A stretch of DNA of 64,000 nucleotides from contig JAKFUU010000008.1 of the NCBI GenBank assembly GCA_021732525.1, positions 1-64,000 on the forward strand, read 5' to 3'. The position numbers and the translations under genes were made by a program. The stretch's first letter is position 1, and every line of letters starts with the position of its first letter. Shown here piece after piece: positions 22,952 through 30,968 of this stretch. This DNA is from Sphingomonadaceae bacterium. GTDB taxonomy: Bacteria; Pseudomonadota; Alphaproteobacteria; Sphingomonadales; Sphingomonadaceae. The notes beneath the pieces are model-generated. The model ran no database searches, was not told where the DNA came from, and saw only the letters and a program-made list of their open reading frames with translations.

Positions 22952-23045
22952 ACACCCTATTATGCGATTCATTATCAAAAGTTACAATAATCTGTGCTTG
23001 CTGAAACTTTGTGCGTTGATTAGCCGTATTTAATTGCAACGATGA

Positions 23046-24113
23046 GTGGAGACCGCGATGAACTTGGAGAATAGTCAAAAATATTATGGCGAGGTGCTGA
23101 GCGGCTCCGCTGATCTGTTAACCGATGCCTGCACCATGGCCGATGCGCCGGGTGAACGGGTGAAGGCCGCCTTGCGCAATATTCATGAGGAGGTGAAAAG
23201 CCGCTATTATGGTTGCGGCCTGGTGACCCCGCAATTGATTGACGGCGCGCATATTTTGGATTTGGGTTCAGGATCAGGTCAGGACGCTTATCTGCTTGCG
23301 CAGCTTGTGGGCGAAAATGGCCGCGTGGTCGGCGTTGATGCCACCCCCGCCCAATTGGACGTGGCAAACCGCCATATCGAATGGCACCGTGAACGGTTTG
23401 GCTATGCCCAAAGCAATGTCCGCTTCATTAAGGGCGACATTGAAAAGCTGGGCAGCCTTGGCCTGGAAAAAGCCAGCTTCGATGTCATCGTGTCCAATTG
23501 CGTCATCAATCTGGTCGCCGATAAAGCGGCGGTGTTTAAGGCGGCTTTTGATTTGCTGAAGCCGGGCGGCGAGCTGTATTTTTCCGATGTCTATGCCGAC
23601 CGCCGGGTTCCCGCCCATCTGCTTGATGACCCGGTTTTGCATGGCGAATGCCTGTCGGGTGCGCTTTATTGGGGCGATTTTCTGGCGCAGGCAAAAACCG
23701 CCGGTTTTGATGACCCCCGCTTGGTCAAAGATCGCCCGCTGGGCATTGGCGATGCGCGAATTGCAGCAATGCTCGACGGGATCCAATTTTATTCGGCAAC
23801 TTACCGCCTGTTCAAACTGGAGGGGCTGGAGCCGGAATGCGAAGATTATGGTCAGGCGGTTATCTATAAAGGCGGGATCGAGGGACAGGAGCGGATTTTC
23901 GAATTGGACAATGGCCATGTGATCGAAATGGGCCGTGTTTTCCTGATTTGCGGCAATAGCTGGAAAATGCTGGCCGAAACCCGCTTTGCGCCTTATTTCG
24001 AATTTATCGGCGATTTTTCAAGGCATTATGGGGTATTTTCGGGATGCGGCGGCGGCATGCCCTTTGCCCGCTCGGCCAATAGCGACCCGCCGCAACCCAC
24101 CTTTTGCTGCTAG
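23046..24113 (+). CDS. arsM: ArsM-like SAM-dependent methyltransferase
   Basis: KYYGEVLSGSADLLTDAC, YYGCGL, ILDLGSGSGQDAYLLAQLVG, SNCVINLVADK, GECLSGALYW; Cys positions correspond to arsenite methyltransferase catalytic cysteines. Confidence 0.85.
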   Translation: METAMNLENSQKYYGEVLSGSADLLTDACTMADAPGERVKAALRNIHEEVKSRYYGCGLVTPQLIDGAHILDLGSGSGQDAYLLAQLVGENGRVVGVDATPAQLDVANRHIEWHRERFGYAQSNVRFIKGDIEKLGSLGLEKASFDVIVSNCVINLVADKAAVFKAAFDLLKPGGELYFSDVYADRRVPAHLLDDPVLHGECLSGALYWGDFLAQAKTAGFDDPRLVKDRPLGIGDARIAAMLDGIQFYSATYRLFKLEGLEPECEDYGQAVIYKGGIEGQERIFELDNGHVIEMGRVFLICGNSWKMLAETRFAPYFEFIGDFSRHYGVFSGCGGGMPFARSANSDPPQPTFCC

Positions 24114-24159
24114 CGCATTGCGCGAAAAACAGGGAACCGGTTTTTCGCGCGATGCGCTA
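24111..24159. repeat. Repeat family A, copy A2 (49 bp single hairpin)
   Basis: tagcgcattgcgcgaaaaacagggaaccggtttttcgcgcgatgcgcta; palindromic, matches first half of A1/A3/A4. Confidence 0.9.
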
Positions 24160-24930
24160 CCGAATATCGGGATAATGATCGGCCAATCCTTCGCGTGCGC
24201 CAAAGGCCCACATCATCCCGACTTTGAAATAGATCCAATTGGCGCGCCAGCGGCCCCACTGTGTGATCCGGCGGTCCGATGTCCAAACCCAGCGCGGCAC
24301 CATCCGCGTTGCGCCAAAGCGGCTGAGCCCGATGCATAACCCCGCCTCCTCCATCACCACCAGCCGTTCATCGCATCCGCCGATTGCCAAAAATTGTTCG
24401 CGCCGGAAAAACATCGCATGATCGCCAAATAGCAAGCGCACACCGCGCAGGAACAGATGCGGCCGGGTGAGCAGCGGCGCATACCAGGTTTTTATCCAAT
24501 TGTGGACCGTCGAGCCCCACCGCGTGCCGCCCGGCCCGGCGATGCGCGGCGTGAAGCTGGCCAGTGCGATTTTGGGATTGGCCATGGTATCGCGGATCAC
24601 GGTGACGGCATCGATGGGCAGAATACTGTCGGCATGCAGCACGCAGATAATCGCGCCGCGCGCCAACCGAACGCCATGGTTAATCTGCGCCCCGCGCCCT
24701 TTCTTTGCCGCGGCGATCACGGTGAGGCCGGCGGCGCGGACCATGGCGACGCTGCTGTCCTGGCTGCCGCCGTCGACCATCAAAATCTCATCGGGCGGCG
24801 GTTCCATTGCTTGCAGACAGGCAATCGTTTGCGGCAACGCCTTTTCCTCATTCAACATCGGGACAAGGATGGTTACGCCGTTCATGGGGTCAACCATGGC
24901 CATCGCGCCAAATCTTCGGGCCGGTCGCAA
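24157..24930 (-). CDS. GT2-type glycosyltransferase, resembling the rSAM/arsenosugar-associated TIGR04283 type
   Basis: GVTILVPMLNEEKALPQTIACLQAMEPPPDEILMVDGGSQDSSV; ICVLHADSILP; context. Confidence 0.8.
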   Translation of the reverse strand: MRPARRFGAMAMVDPMNGVTILVPMLNEEKALPQTIACLQAMEPPPDEILMVDGGSQDSSVAMVRAAGLTVIAAAKKGRGAQINHGVRLARGAIICVLHADSILPIDAVTVIRDTMANPKIALASFTPRIAGPGGTRWGSTVHNWIKTWYAPLLTRPHLFLRGVRLLFGDHAMFFRREQFLAIGGCDERLVVMEEAGLCIGLSRFGATRMVPRWVWTSDRRITQWGRWRANWIYFKVGMMWAFGAREGLADHYPDIR

Positions 24931-25499
24931 TCCGCCAAGCTTTCGAGTAAGATGACGCGCAGGTCATGTTCGCGCGCGCGTGCCAACGTATCGGGGGTGA
25001 CATGTTCGCTGCTCCAACGCATGTCCTCGAATAGATAGCGATAAGGCTGCGCAATGCCGATCAGATAATATCCGCCGTCTTCCGCCGGACCGATGACCAC
25101 ATCGGCTTGATCCAGCGCCGCGATTGCCGCCATGACATGATGATCGGCAAGGTCGGGGGTGTCCGACCCGAAAAAGATGACCGGCGCGGGATCGATGGCG
25201 GCCAGCAACCGGTCGGTCAAATCACCTTCGGCCTGCGCTATATAGGTCAGATCGCTGCCCAGCCACCGGGGCCAGCTTTCCACCGCGCCGCCGCTATAAT
25301 GAATTTCGGTGGCATGACCGGCGGCGCGCAATATCGCGGTGGTCCGCTCGGTCAGCCGGGCGTGCAGCGCCGCGGCCCCTTCGCCGCCCAGAGCGGGAAT
25401 AAGGCGGGTTTTGGCGGTTCCCGGCGTGGGATAGCGGGTGAATAACGCCAGCCGAATTTGTTTCATAAATTTCGTCCCGGCCATATTTGGGATTGGCAT
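24882..25499 (-). CDS. Glycosyltransferase/nucleotidyltransferase-like, resembling the rSAM/arsenosugar-associated TIGR04282 type
   Basis: RLALFTRYPTPGTAKTRLIPALGGEGAAALHARLTERT; FFGSDTPDL; IGPAEDGGYYLIG. Confidence 0.85.
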   Translation of the reverse strand: MPIPNMAGTKFMKQIRLALFTRYPTPGTAKTRLIPALGGEGAAALHARLTERTTAILRAAGHATEIHYSGGAVESWPRWLGSDLTYIAQAEGDLTDRLLAAIDPAPVIFFGSDTPDLADHHVMAAIAALDQADVVIGPAEDGGYYLIGIAQPYRYLFEDMRWSSEHVTPDTLARAREHDLRVILLESLADCDRPEDLARWPWLTP

Positions 25500-25662
25500 T
25501 TCTTATTTTGCAGCTATGCGGGCTTTCGAATAGCGCGGCTTGCCTATAGCAAACCCAAATGAGGATAACAGCCGGTAAGAAGAATTATTTTCCACCGCCG
25601 CTGTAACGAAAATTTTGATGGCTTCGAATGGCCCCATAGCGGATATTTTTTAGGAGCAGATT

Positions 25663-26034
25663 ATGAAAAAATTGAATTTGATGTTGGCGGTTGCCACCAT
25701 CCTTGTCAGTGCTCCGGTCTTAGCTTCTGGTTCAGGCGGCGGCGGTTATAGCGGCGGCGGCGGAGGCGGCGGTAACGGTGGTTATAACGGCGGTGGCGCG
25801 GATGCATTTTCATCGCGCCCGGTTGATGCCGCAACTTTGGCCTTTAACAAGGGCAAGAAAATGTTCGCCAAGCGCGTTACCTGCAAAAAATGCAGCTACA
25901 ACAGCGGCGTAACCGATGGCAAGACGGCGAAAGAAGTGGCCTCCAAGGTAAAGGCTGGCGAGTTTAACTTGAAAGCCGACGAACGCACCGCAATATTATA
26001 TTATATTTCTCAGCGTTATAGCATTCGCACTTGA
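25663..26034 (+). CDS. Secreted Gly-rich protein with cytochrome-c-like C-terminus lacking the heme-ligating His
   Basis: Signal peptide; GSGGGGYSGGGGGGGNGGYNGGG; FNKGKKMFAKRVTCKKCSYNS (CxxC followed by S rather than H). Confidence 0.75.
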   Translation: MKKLNLMLAVATILVSAPVLASGSGGGGYSGGGGGGGNGGYNGGGADAFSSRPVDAATLAFNKGKKMFAKRVTCKKCSYNSGVTDGKTAKEVASKVKAGEFNLKADERTAILYYISQRYSIRT

Positions 26035-28052
26035 CCAAATCCGATATGGTGCCCGCGGGTCAGCGGGCGATGTCGGATGTCTATGCAAAAATAGCAGCGG
26101 TGGCGGCAATGGCCGTTACCGCTGCTTTGGTTTTGCTGTCGCGAAACGCCGAGCCCAATATCATTGCCTATGTCGCCGCGCTGTCGCTGGGTAGCGCGGC
26201 GATAGTTGCCTGTCTATTTTGGACGAAATCGCTATCGGCGCGCATGCTGTTTGCGGTCGCCGCCTTGCTGCATATCATCGCCATTTTCGGCGTCGCCGCT
26301 TTCGAAGATGATTATTTTCGCTTCATTTGGGATGGTTCGCAGTTTCTGGCAACGGGGACGCCTTATGGCGCCGCGCCGGCCGAATTTTATGGTGCGGCTT
26401 TGCCCAGCGGGGGACTGGCCTTGACCCTTGACGGGGTGAATAATCCCCATTTGCCGACCATTTACGGGCCAATATTGCAATTTATCTTTGCCGTGGCTTA
26501 TGCAATTGCCGGAACCGATCCCATGGGCTTGCGGGTGATATTCGCCGCCGCCAACCTCGTTCTAATCGCCATGTTGGCGCGGTGGGCGACGCCGGAGCGG
26601 GCGGCGCTTTACGCTTGGTGCCCGCTGCCGATAGCTGAAATCATCATTCATGTTCACCCCGATGGCATCATGGCGATGCTGCTAATGGCAGGTTTGCTGT
26701 TGGCGCGGCGCTATCCGCTGGCCGCTGGGATTTTATTTGGGCTGGCAGCGGGTGCGAAGATTGTTGCTTTGGCGCTTTGGCCGTTGCTGCTGCGGATGGG
26801 TCCGCGCGCATGGATGGCAGCCACGGCCACATTGGCGGCAATTTACGCGCCATTTCTGTGGCAAGGGGGTGATGCTGGCTTTGGTTCGACCGGGGTATTT
26901 GCCGGCCAATGGTATTATAATCCGCTGGGTTTTGCCCTGTTTGACCGGTTGCTGCCGCCCGGCGCGGCGCGTTTGTGCGCCGCGTTGATCGGCCTGGGCG
27001 CGATATTTTTTCTGCATGCCCGCACGCGAAAGCTGAACGATGCGCCGATCACGATCATTTTTGGCGTTATTTTGTTGCTCGCTCCCGCGGTCAACGCTTG
27101 GTATTTGATATGGCTGTTGCCCTTTGCGGTGAAGGACCGGATGATCTGGCCGTTTGTTGCCGCCGCCGCCCTGCCGCTGAGCTATTTTACGGGTCTTAAC
27201 ACCGGCAGCGACATTTTGCTGGATTATGAGGTTCATCCCGCCGCATGGATGGCTGAACTTATTCTGATTGGCCTGGCCATCGGTTGGGATTGGACACGCC
27301 GCCGCCAAATCCCAAAAGCGGTGTCCGATCCAGCAGCGGGTGCCACCCCGATATTGCACCCGCGAATATCGGTGATCATCCCCGCGCTGAATGAAGAGGC
27401 CTCGATCGGCAGCGTGGTGCGCGGGATAAAACAGCAAAATTGGTCCAGCGAGCCGGAGGTGATCGTTGCCGATAATGGTTCCACCGACGGCACTATGGTG
27501 GCCGCATTGGCCGCGGGCGCGATGACCATTGGCGAGGATCAGCGCGGTTATGGCGCGGCCTGCCTGGCCGGTATTTCGGCCATTTCACCCAAAACCAACA
27601 TCATCTTGTTCATGGATGGTGACGGCGCGGATATCCCCGAAGAAGCAGCCAGCCTGATCGCGCCATTGATCGCGGGAACCGCAGATCTGGTCATCGGTTC
27701 CCGCGCGCTGGGCCGGGTGGAACAAGGCGCGATGACGGTTCCGCAAAAATTTGGCAATTGGCTAGCGACGCGGCTGGTCAAGGCCATCTGGGGCGTGGGG
27801 ATGACCGACCTGGGGCCGTTTCGCGCGATCCGTTGGGATAGCTACGAACGGTTGGCGATGGCCGATCGCGATTTTGGCTGGACGATCGAAATGCAGGTGA
27901 AGGCGGTGCAGCAAAATTTGCGGATCACCGAACGGCCGGTGGGATATCGCCGCCGAATAGGTATTTCAAAAATTTCAGGAACGTTGCGCGGGGTTTTGCT
28001 GGCGGGCAATAAAATTCTCTATGTGATCGCGCGTGAGGCTTTCTGCCGGTAA
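26031..28052 (+). CDS. Fused multi-TM (GT87/DUF2029-like) mannosyltransferase plus C-terminal GT2 DPM1-like domain
   Basis: N-terminal TM segments with DDYFRFIWDG; C-terminal ISVIIPALNEEASIGSVVRGIKQQ...VADNGSTDGT...FMDGDGADIPEE; start TTG 26031 or ATG 26046. Confidence 0.82.
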   Translation: MTKSDMVPAGQRAMSDVYAKIAAVAAMAVTAALVLLSRNAEPNIIAYVAALSLGSAAIVACLFWTKSLSARMLFAVAALLHIIAIFGVAAFEDDYFRFIWDGSQFLATGTPYGAAPAEFYGAALPSGGLALTLDGVNNPHLPTIYGPILQFIFAVAYAIAGTDPMGLRVIFAAANLVLIAMLARWATPERAALYAWCPLPIAEIIIHVHPDGIMAMLLMAGLLLARRYPLAAGILFGLAAGAKIVALALWPLLLRMGPRAWMAATATLAAIYAPFLWQGGDAGFGSTGVFAGQWYYNPLGFALFDRLLPPGAARLCAALIGLGAIFFLHARTRKLNDAPITIIFGVILLLAPAVNAWYLIWLLPFAVKDRMIWPFVAAAALPLSYFTGLNTGSDILLDYEVHPAAWMAELILIGLAIGWDWTRRRQIPKAVSDPAAGATPILHPRISVIIPALNEEASIGSVVRGIKQQNWSSEPEVIVADNGSTDGTMVAALAAGAMTIGEDQRGYGAACLAGISAISPKTNIILFMDGDGADIPEEAASLIAPLIAGTADLVIGSRALGRVEQGAMTVPQKFGNWLATRLVKAIWGVGMTDLGPFRAIRWDSYERLAMADRDFGWTIEMQVKAVQQNLRITERPVGYRRRIGISKISGTLRGVLLAGNKILYVIAREAFCR

Positions 28053-28055
28053 GGA

Positions 28056-29003
28056 TTACGCCGCCGCTTTACGCCGCCGCCGCACGATAAAATAAACCAC
28101 ACTGGCGATGATCAGCAACAAAAATCCGCCCGCCGCAACGGCCAACACCGGGTTGGACCGCAGCAGCCAGATTGGCGAGATAAAGGTGGAATTGGCGGCC
28201 GCTCCTGGCCCTTTGCTGTCATTCAGCCGCCAATCATATTCGAGGAAGGAAATTTCCATTTTGCCATTTTTCAACGCCTCGACATCGGCGGTGGACAGCG
28301 CCAGACGATCCGCATAGAGCAGAAAAAAGGCGCTCAAGCTGTTGGCACCGCGCCATCCCTTAGCAAAATCGCCGCCATACCAATCAAAGATGCTCGATAC
28401 GGCAAGCTTGCCATTTTCCGCGCGGTTGCGGGTGCGATCGGACAGGAATCCCTTGGTCATACGGTCAAGCTGCGCATCCAGCCGCTCGCCGACAAAAGCT
28501 TCATTAAGCAGCGGCGGGCAGCCGATGCTGGCACAATTAACGCCAAAATGAATACGCGGATCATTATACCGTCCGCTGCCCCGGATCATGTCATGTTCCA
28601 CATTGTCGAGCGACAATTGCTGTCCGAGCAGCGGGATAAACGTCTTTTGCCAAGGTGACTGTGTCAGCGTGCCCAATTCCTTGATCGAGCTAAGTTTGGG
28701 ATAGCCGGTTAAAATCAACTCGACGGTCCAGGCATTATAGGCATTGATCAAAAAGGCGAGTTGATCGGGTTTGCTCCAGCCGTCAAATTCCGCCTGGCTG
28801 ACCTTTGACATAGCGCCCAGATAGGATTTCAGCGCCGCGCGCTCCTCCTTAAACCGGGTATAGTTAACCGAAGAAGATGTGTCATCGGCGGCCATGACCA
28901 CATTTTTGGCGAGCAGATCATTCCATTTGCTATGGTCAAAACCCGCCGCCTGCGCGGGCGCGGCGAATAAAAACAACAATAATGCGATCAGGCGAAATTT
29001 CAT
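28056..29003 (-). CDS. DUF547 domain protein with C-terminal TM helix
   Basis: Signal peptide MKFRLIALLLFLFAAPAQA; FLINAYNAWTVELIL, DPRIHFGVNCASIGCPPL, terminal TM + RRRRKAAA. Confidence 0.87.
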   Translation of the reverse strand: MKFRLIALLLFLFAAPAQAAGFDHSKWNDLLAKNVVMAADDTSSSVNYTRFKEERAALKSYLGAMSKVSQAEFDGWSKPDQLAFLINAYNAWTVELILTGYPKLSSIKELGTLTQSPWQKTFIPLLGQQLSLDNVEHDMIRGSGRYNDPRIHFGVNCASIGCPPLLNEAFVGERLDAQLDRMTKGFLSDRTRNRAENGKLAVSSIFDWYGGDFAKGWRGANSLSAFFLLYADRLALSTADVEALKNGKMEISFLEYDWRLNDSKGPGAAANSTFISPIWLLRSNPVLAVAAGGFLLLIIASVVYFIVRRRRKAAA

Positions 29004-29114
29004 GGCGGTCCTCATGTCTGTGAAGGGTGACAAAAATGGGCTGGTATGGCGAGATGTCTTTCGCGCAGCTTTAGGCGAGGGTTACAATGCACCGAAATTG
29101 CGCCTTTTGCAAAT

Positions 29115-29302
29115 TAGAGCATTTTGCGTTAAATGTGGAACGCTCCAATCCTCCCCGGAAGCGGGGAGGTGCCCGCAGGGCGGAGGGGTCCCAGGCTGGG
29201 TAAAGGGCGATGCAGGCGGGAAAGTTGGACCCCCTCCGCCGGCTTCGCCGCCACCTCCCCGTTTCGGGGAGGATTGATACAGATCTATCGCGAGACGCTC
29301 TA
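29115..29302. repeat. Repeat family B, copy B1 (188 bp, carries about 100 bp extra central segment)
   Basis: tagagcattttgcgttaaatgtggaacgctccaatcctccccg ... cggggaggattgatacagatctatcgcgagacgctcta; ends match B2 in inverse orientation. Confidence 0.85.
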
Positions 29303-29641
29303 ATCACCATCTGCCGGACGCGCGGTGATGACGGCGCTGATGGGCAGCGGCCCGCCATAATAATGCGGGAATAACGCGCCGCCGCGTGATATTTCCCAGC
29401 GGATCCCAGCGTTCAGCATACCCATATCAATTTCGGCGATCATCAGGCCGGCTTGACCGGCAAAATGTTTGCGAAGCGTTTCGGGCATCTGATCGGCGGT
29501 GGACAGATGGATATACCCGTCGGCTTTATCCACCGGCGCGCCGTGAAATGCGCCGTCGCGTGCAAACTGCGCCCATTGGTCCGCGGTCAAAATCTTGTAA
29601 GCGAGGGTTTCGGGTGCAATATCGCCTTTCTGCGACATCAT
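29300..29641 (-). CDS. DUF952 family protein
   Basis: AYKILTADQWAQFARDGAFHGAPVDKADGYIHLSTADQMPETLRKHF. Confidence 0.85.
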   Translation of the reverse strand: MMSQKGDIAPETLAYKILTADQWAQFARDGAFHGAPVDKADGYIHLSTADQMPETLRKHFAGQAGLMIAEIDMGMLNAGIRWEISRGGALFPHYYGGPLPISAVITARPADGD

Positions 29642-29642
29642 G

Positions 29643-30368
29643 CTACGCTTTATCCTTCGCGGCGCGCCGCGCGGCAAGTTCGGCAATGCTGCTGGCGCGC
29701 ATGAAGGGGTTGGTGGCGCGTTCGAGCGCGATATTGGTCGGCACCGTGGCCTGGCCGCGCGCGCGCATCTGATCCACCGCCGCCATACGTTCGATCAGCG
29801 CCGCGTTATCCGGCTCGACGCTCAGCGCGAACCGGCCGTTGCCTTGCGTATATTCATGCGCGCAATAGACGGCGGTGTCATCGCCCAGAGCCTCTAATTT
29901 GCGCATATTATCATACATTTGTGCAGCCGTGCCTTCGAATAAACGTCCGCAGCCCATGGCGAATAAGGTATCGCCGACAAAGGCGGCTTTTTCCGATGCA
30001 AAGTGAAAGGCAATATGCCCGGCGGTATGCGCGGGCACGTCGATCACCGCCGCTTCGGCATCGCCAAGGCGGACAATGTCACCTCCCGTCACCTGAATAT
30101 CGAGCGTGGGGATGCGCGCGGCTTCGGCGGCGGGGCCGGTGATGATGCAGCCAGTTGCCGCCTTAATCTGCGCATTGCCGCCGGTATGATCGGGATGCCA
30201 ATGGGTATTCCAAATTTGCGTGATGGTCCAGCCGCGCGCCTGCGCCTGCGCCAACACCGGATCGGCCACGGCGGGGTCGACCACCATCGTCTCGCCGCTT
30301 GCCGCTTCATGCACCAGCCAGACATAATTATCCGACAGAACGGGAATGCGAATAATTTCTAACGCCAT
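29643..30368 (-). CDS. gloB: Hydroxyacylglutathione hydrolase (glyoxalase II)
   Basis: IPVLSDNYVWLVHE, NTHWHPDHTGGN, PAHTAGHIAFHF, FVGDTLFAMGCGRLFEGT. Confidence 0.95.
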   Translation of the reverse strand: MALEIIRIPVLSDNYVWLVHEAASGETMVVDPAVADPVLAQAQARGWTITQIWNTHWHPDHTGGNAQIKAATGCIITGPAAEAARIPTLDIQVTGGDIVRLGDAEAAVIDVPAHTAGHIAFHFASEKAAFVGDTLFAMGCGRLFEGTAAQMYDNMRKLEALGDDTAVYCAHEYTQGNGRFALSVEPDNAALIERMAAVDQMRARGQATVPTNIALERATNPFMRASSIAELAARRAAKDKA

Positions 30369-30369
30369 A

Positions 30370-30807
30370 TCACCATTCCCCCACATTGGGCATGCTCGCC
30401 CATGGCTCTTGCGGCGGCAGGCTACCATCTTGCAGCAGCTCAATCGAAATCCCGTCGGGTGAGCGGACAAAGGCCATATGCCCGTCGCGCGGCGGCCGGT
30501 TGATCGTGACCCCGCCGTCCATCAACCGCTGACAGGTTTCATAAATATTATCGACCCGGTAAGCCAAATGGCCAAAATTGCGCCCGCCATGATAGGCCTC
30601 GGCCGGCGTGCCATCTTCGCTCGGCCAATTATAGGTCAGCTCCACTTCGGCCAATCCCGCTTGCCCCGGCGCCGCCATGAAGATCAACGTAAAGCGCCCC
30701 GCCGCAACATCGAACCGGCGCACTTCCTCCAGCCCGATCAGCTTGAAGAAATCGGTCGCCGCATCGGGGTCGCCCACGCGGATCATGCTGTGCAGATATT
30801 TCACCAT
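30370..30807 (-). CDS. gloA: VOC family lactoylglutathione lyase
   Basis: [50 protein letters not shown]. Confidence 0.9.
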   Translation of the reverse strand: MVKYLHSMIRVGDPDAATDFFKLIGLEEVRRFDVAAGRFTLIFMAAPGQAGLAEVELTYNWPSEDGTPAEAYHGGRNFGHLAYRVDNIYETCQRLMDGGVTINRPPRDGHMAFVRSPDGISIELLQDGSLPPQEPWASMPNVGEW

Positions 30808-30968
30808 GGGAAAACTCCATTCGCCGTGCCAACCCTATCCGGCTTATGCTTACCATAGATATTGCACGGGTGCCATTGGTGAGGCAATAGCGAGGGCAAA
30901 TTTTGCATCCGGGCTTGTAGAGATACGGCCCAAAAACCTGTTAATCAGAGCGCGGCGATGGCGCAAGT

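Noticed and set aside
25500-25662. Possible riboswitch upstream of the Gly-rich protein (candidate cobalamin-like fragments)
   Set aside because: No conserved riboswitch core could be identified by eye; an Infernal/Rfam scan would be needed.
29120-29300. CRISPR-like or small RNA gene in the 29.1-29.3 kb gap
   Set aside because: No regularly spaced direct repeats; structure is explained by the nested palindromic repeat B1.
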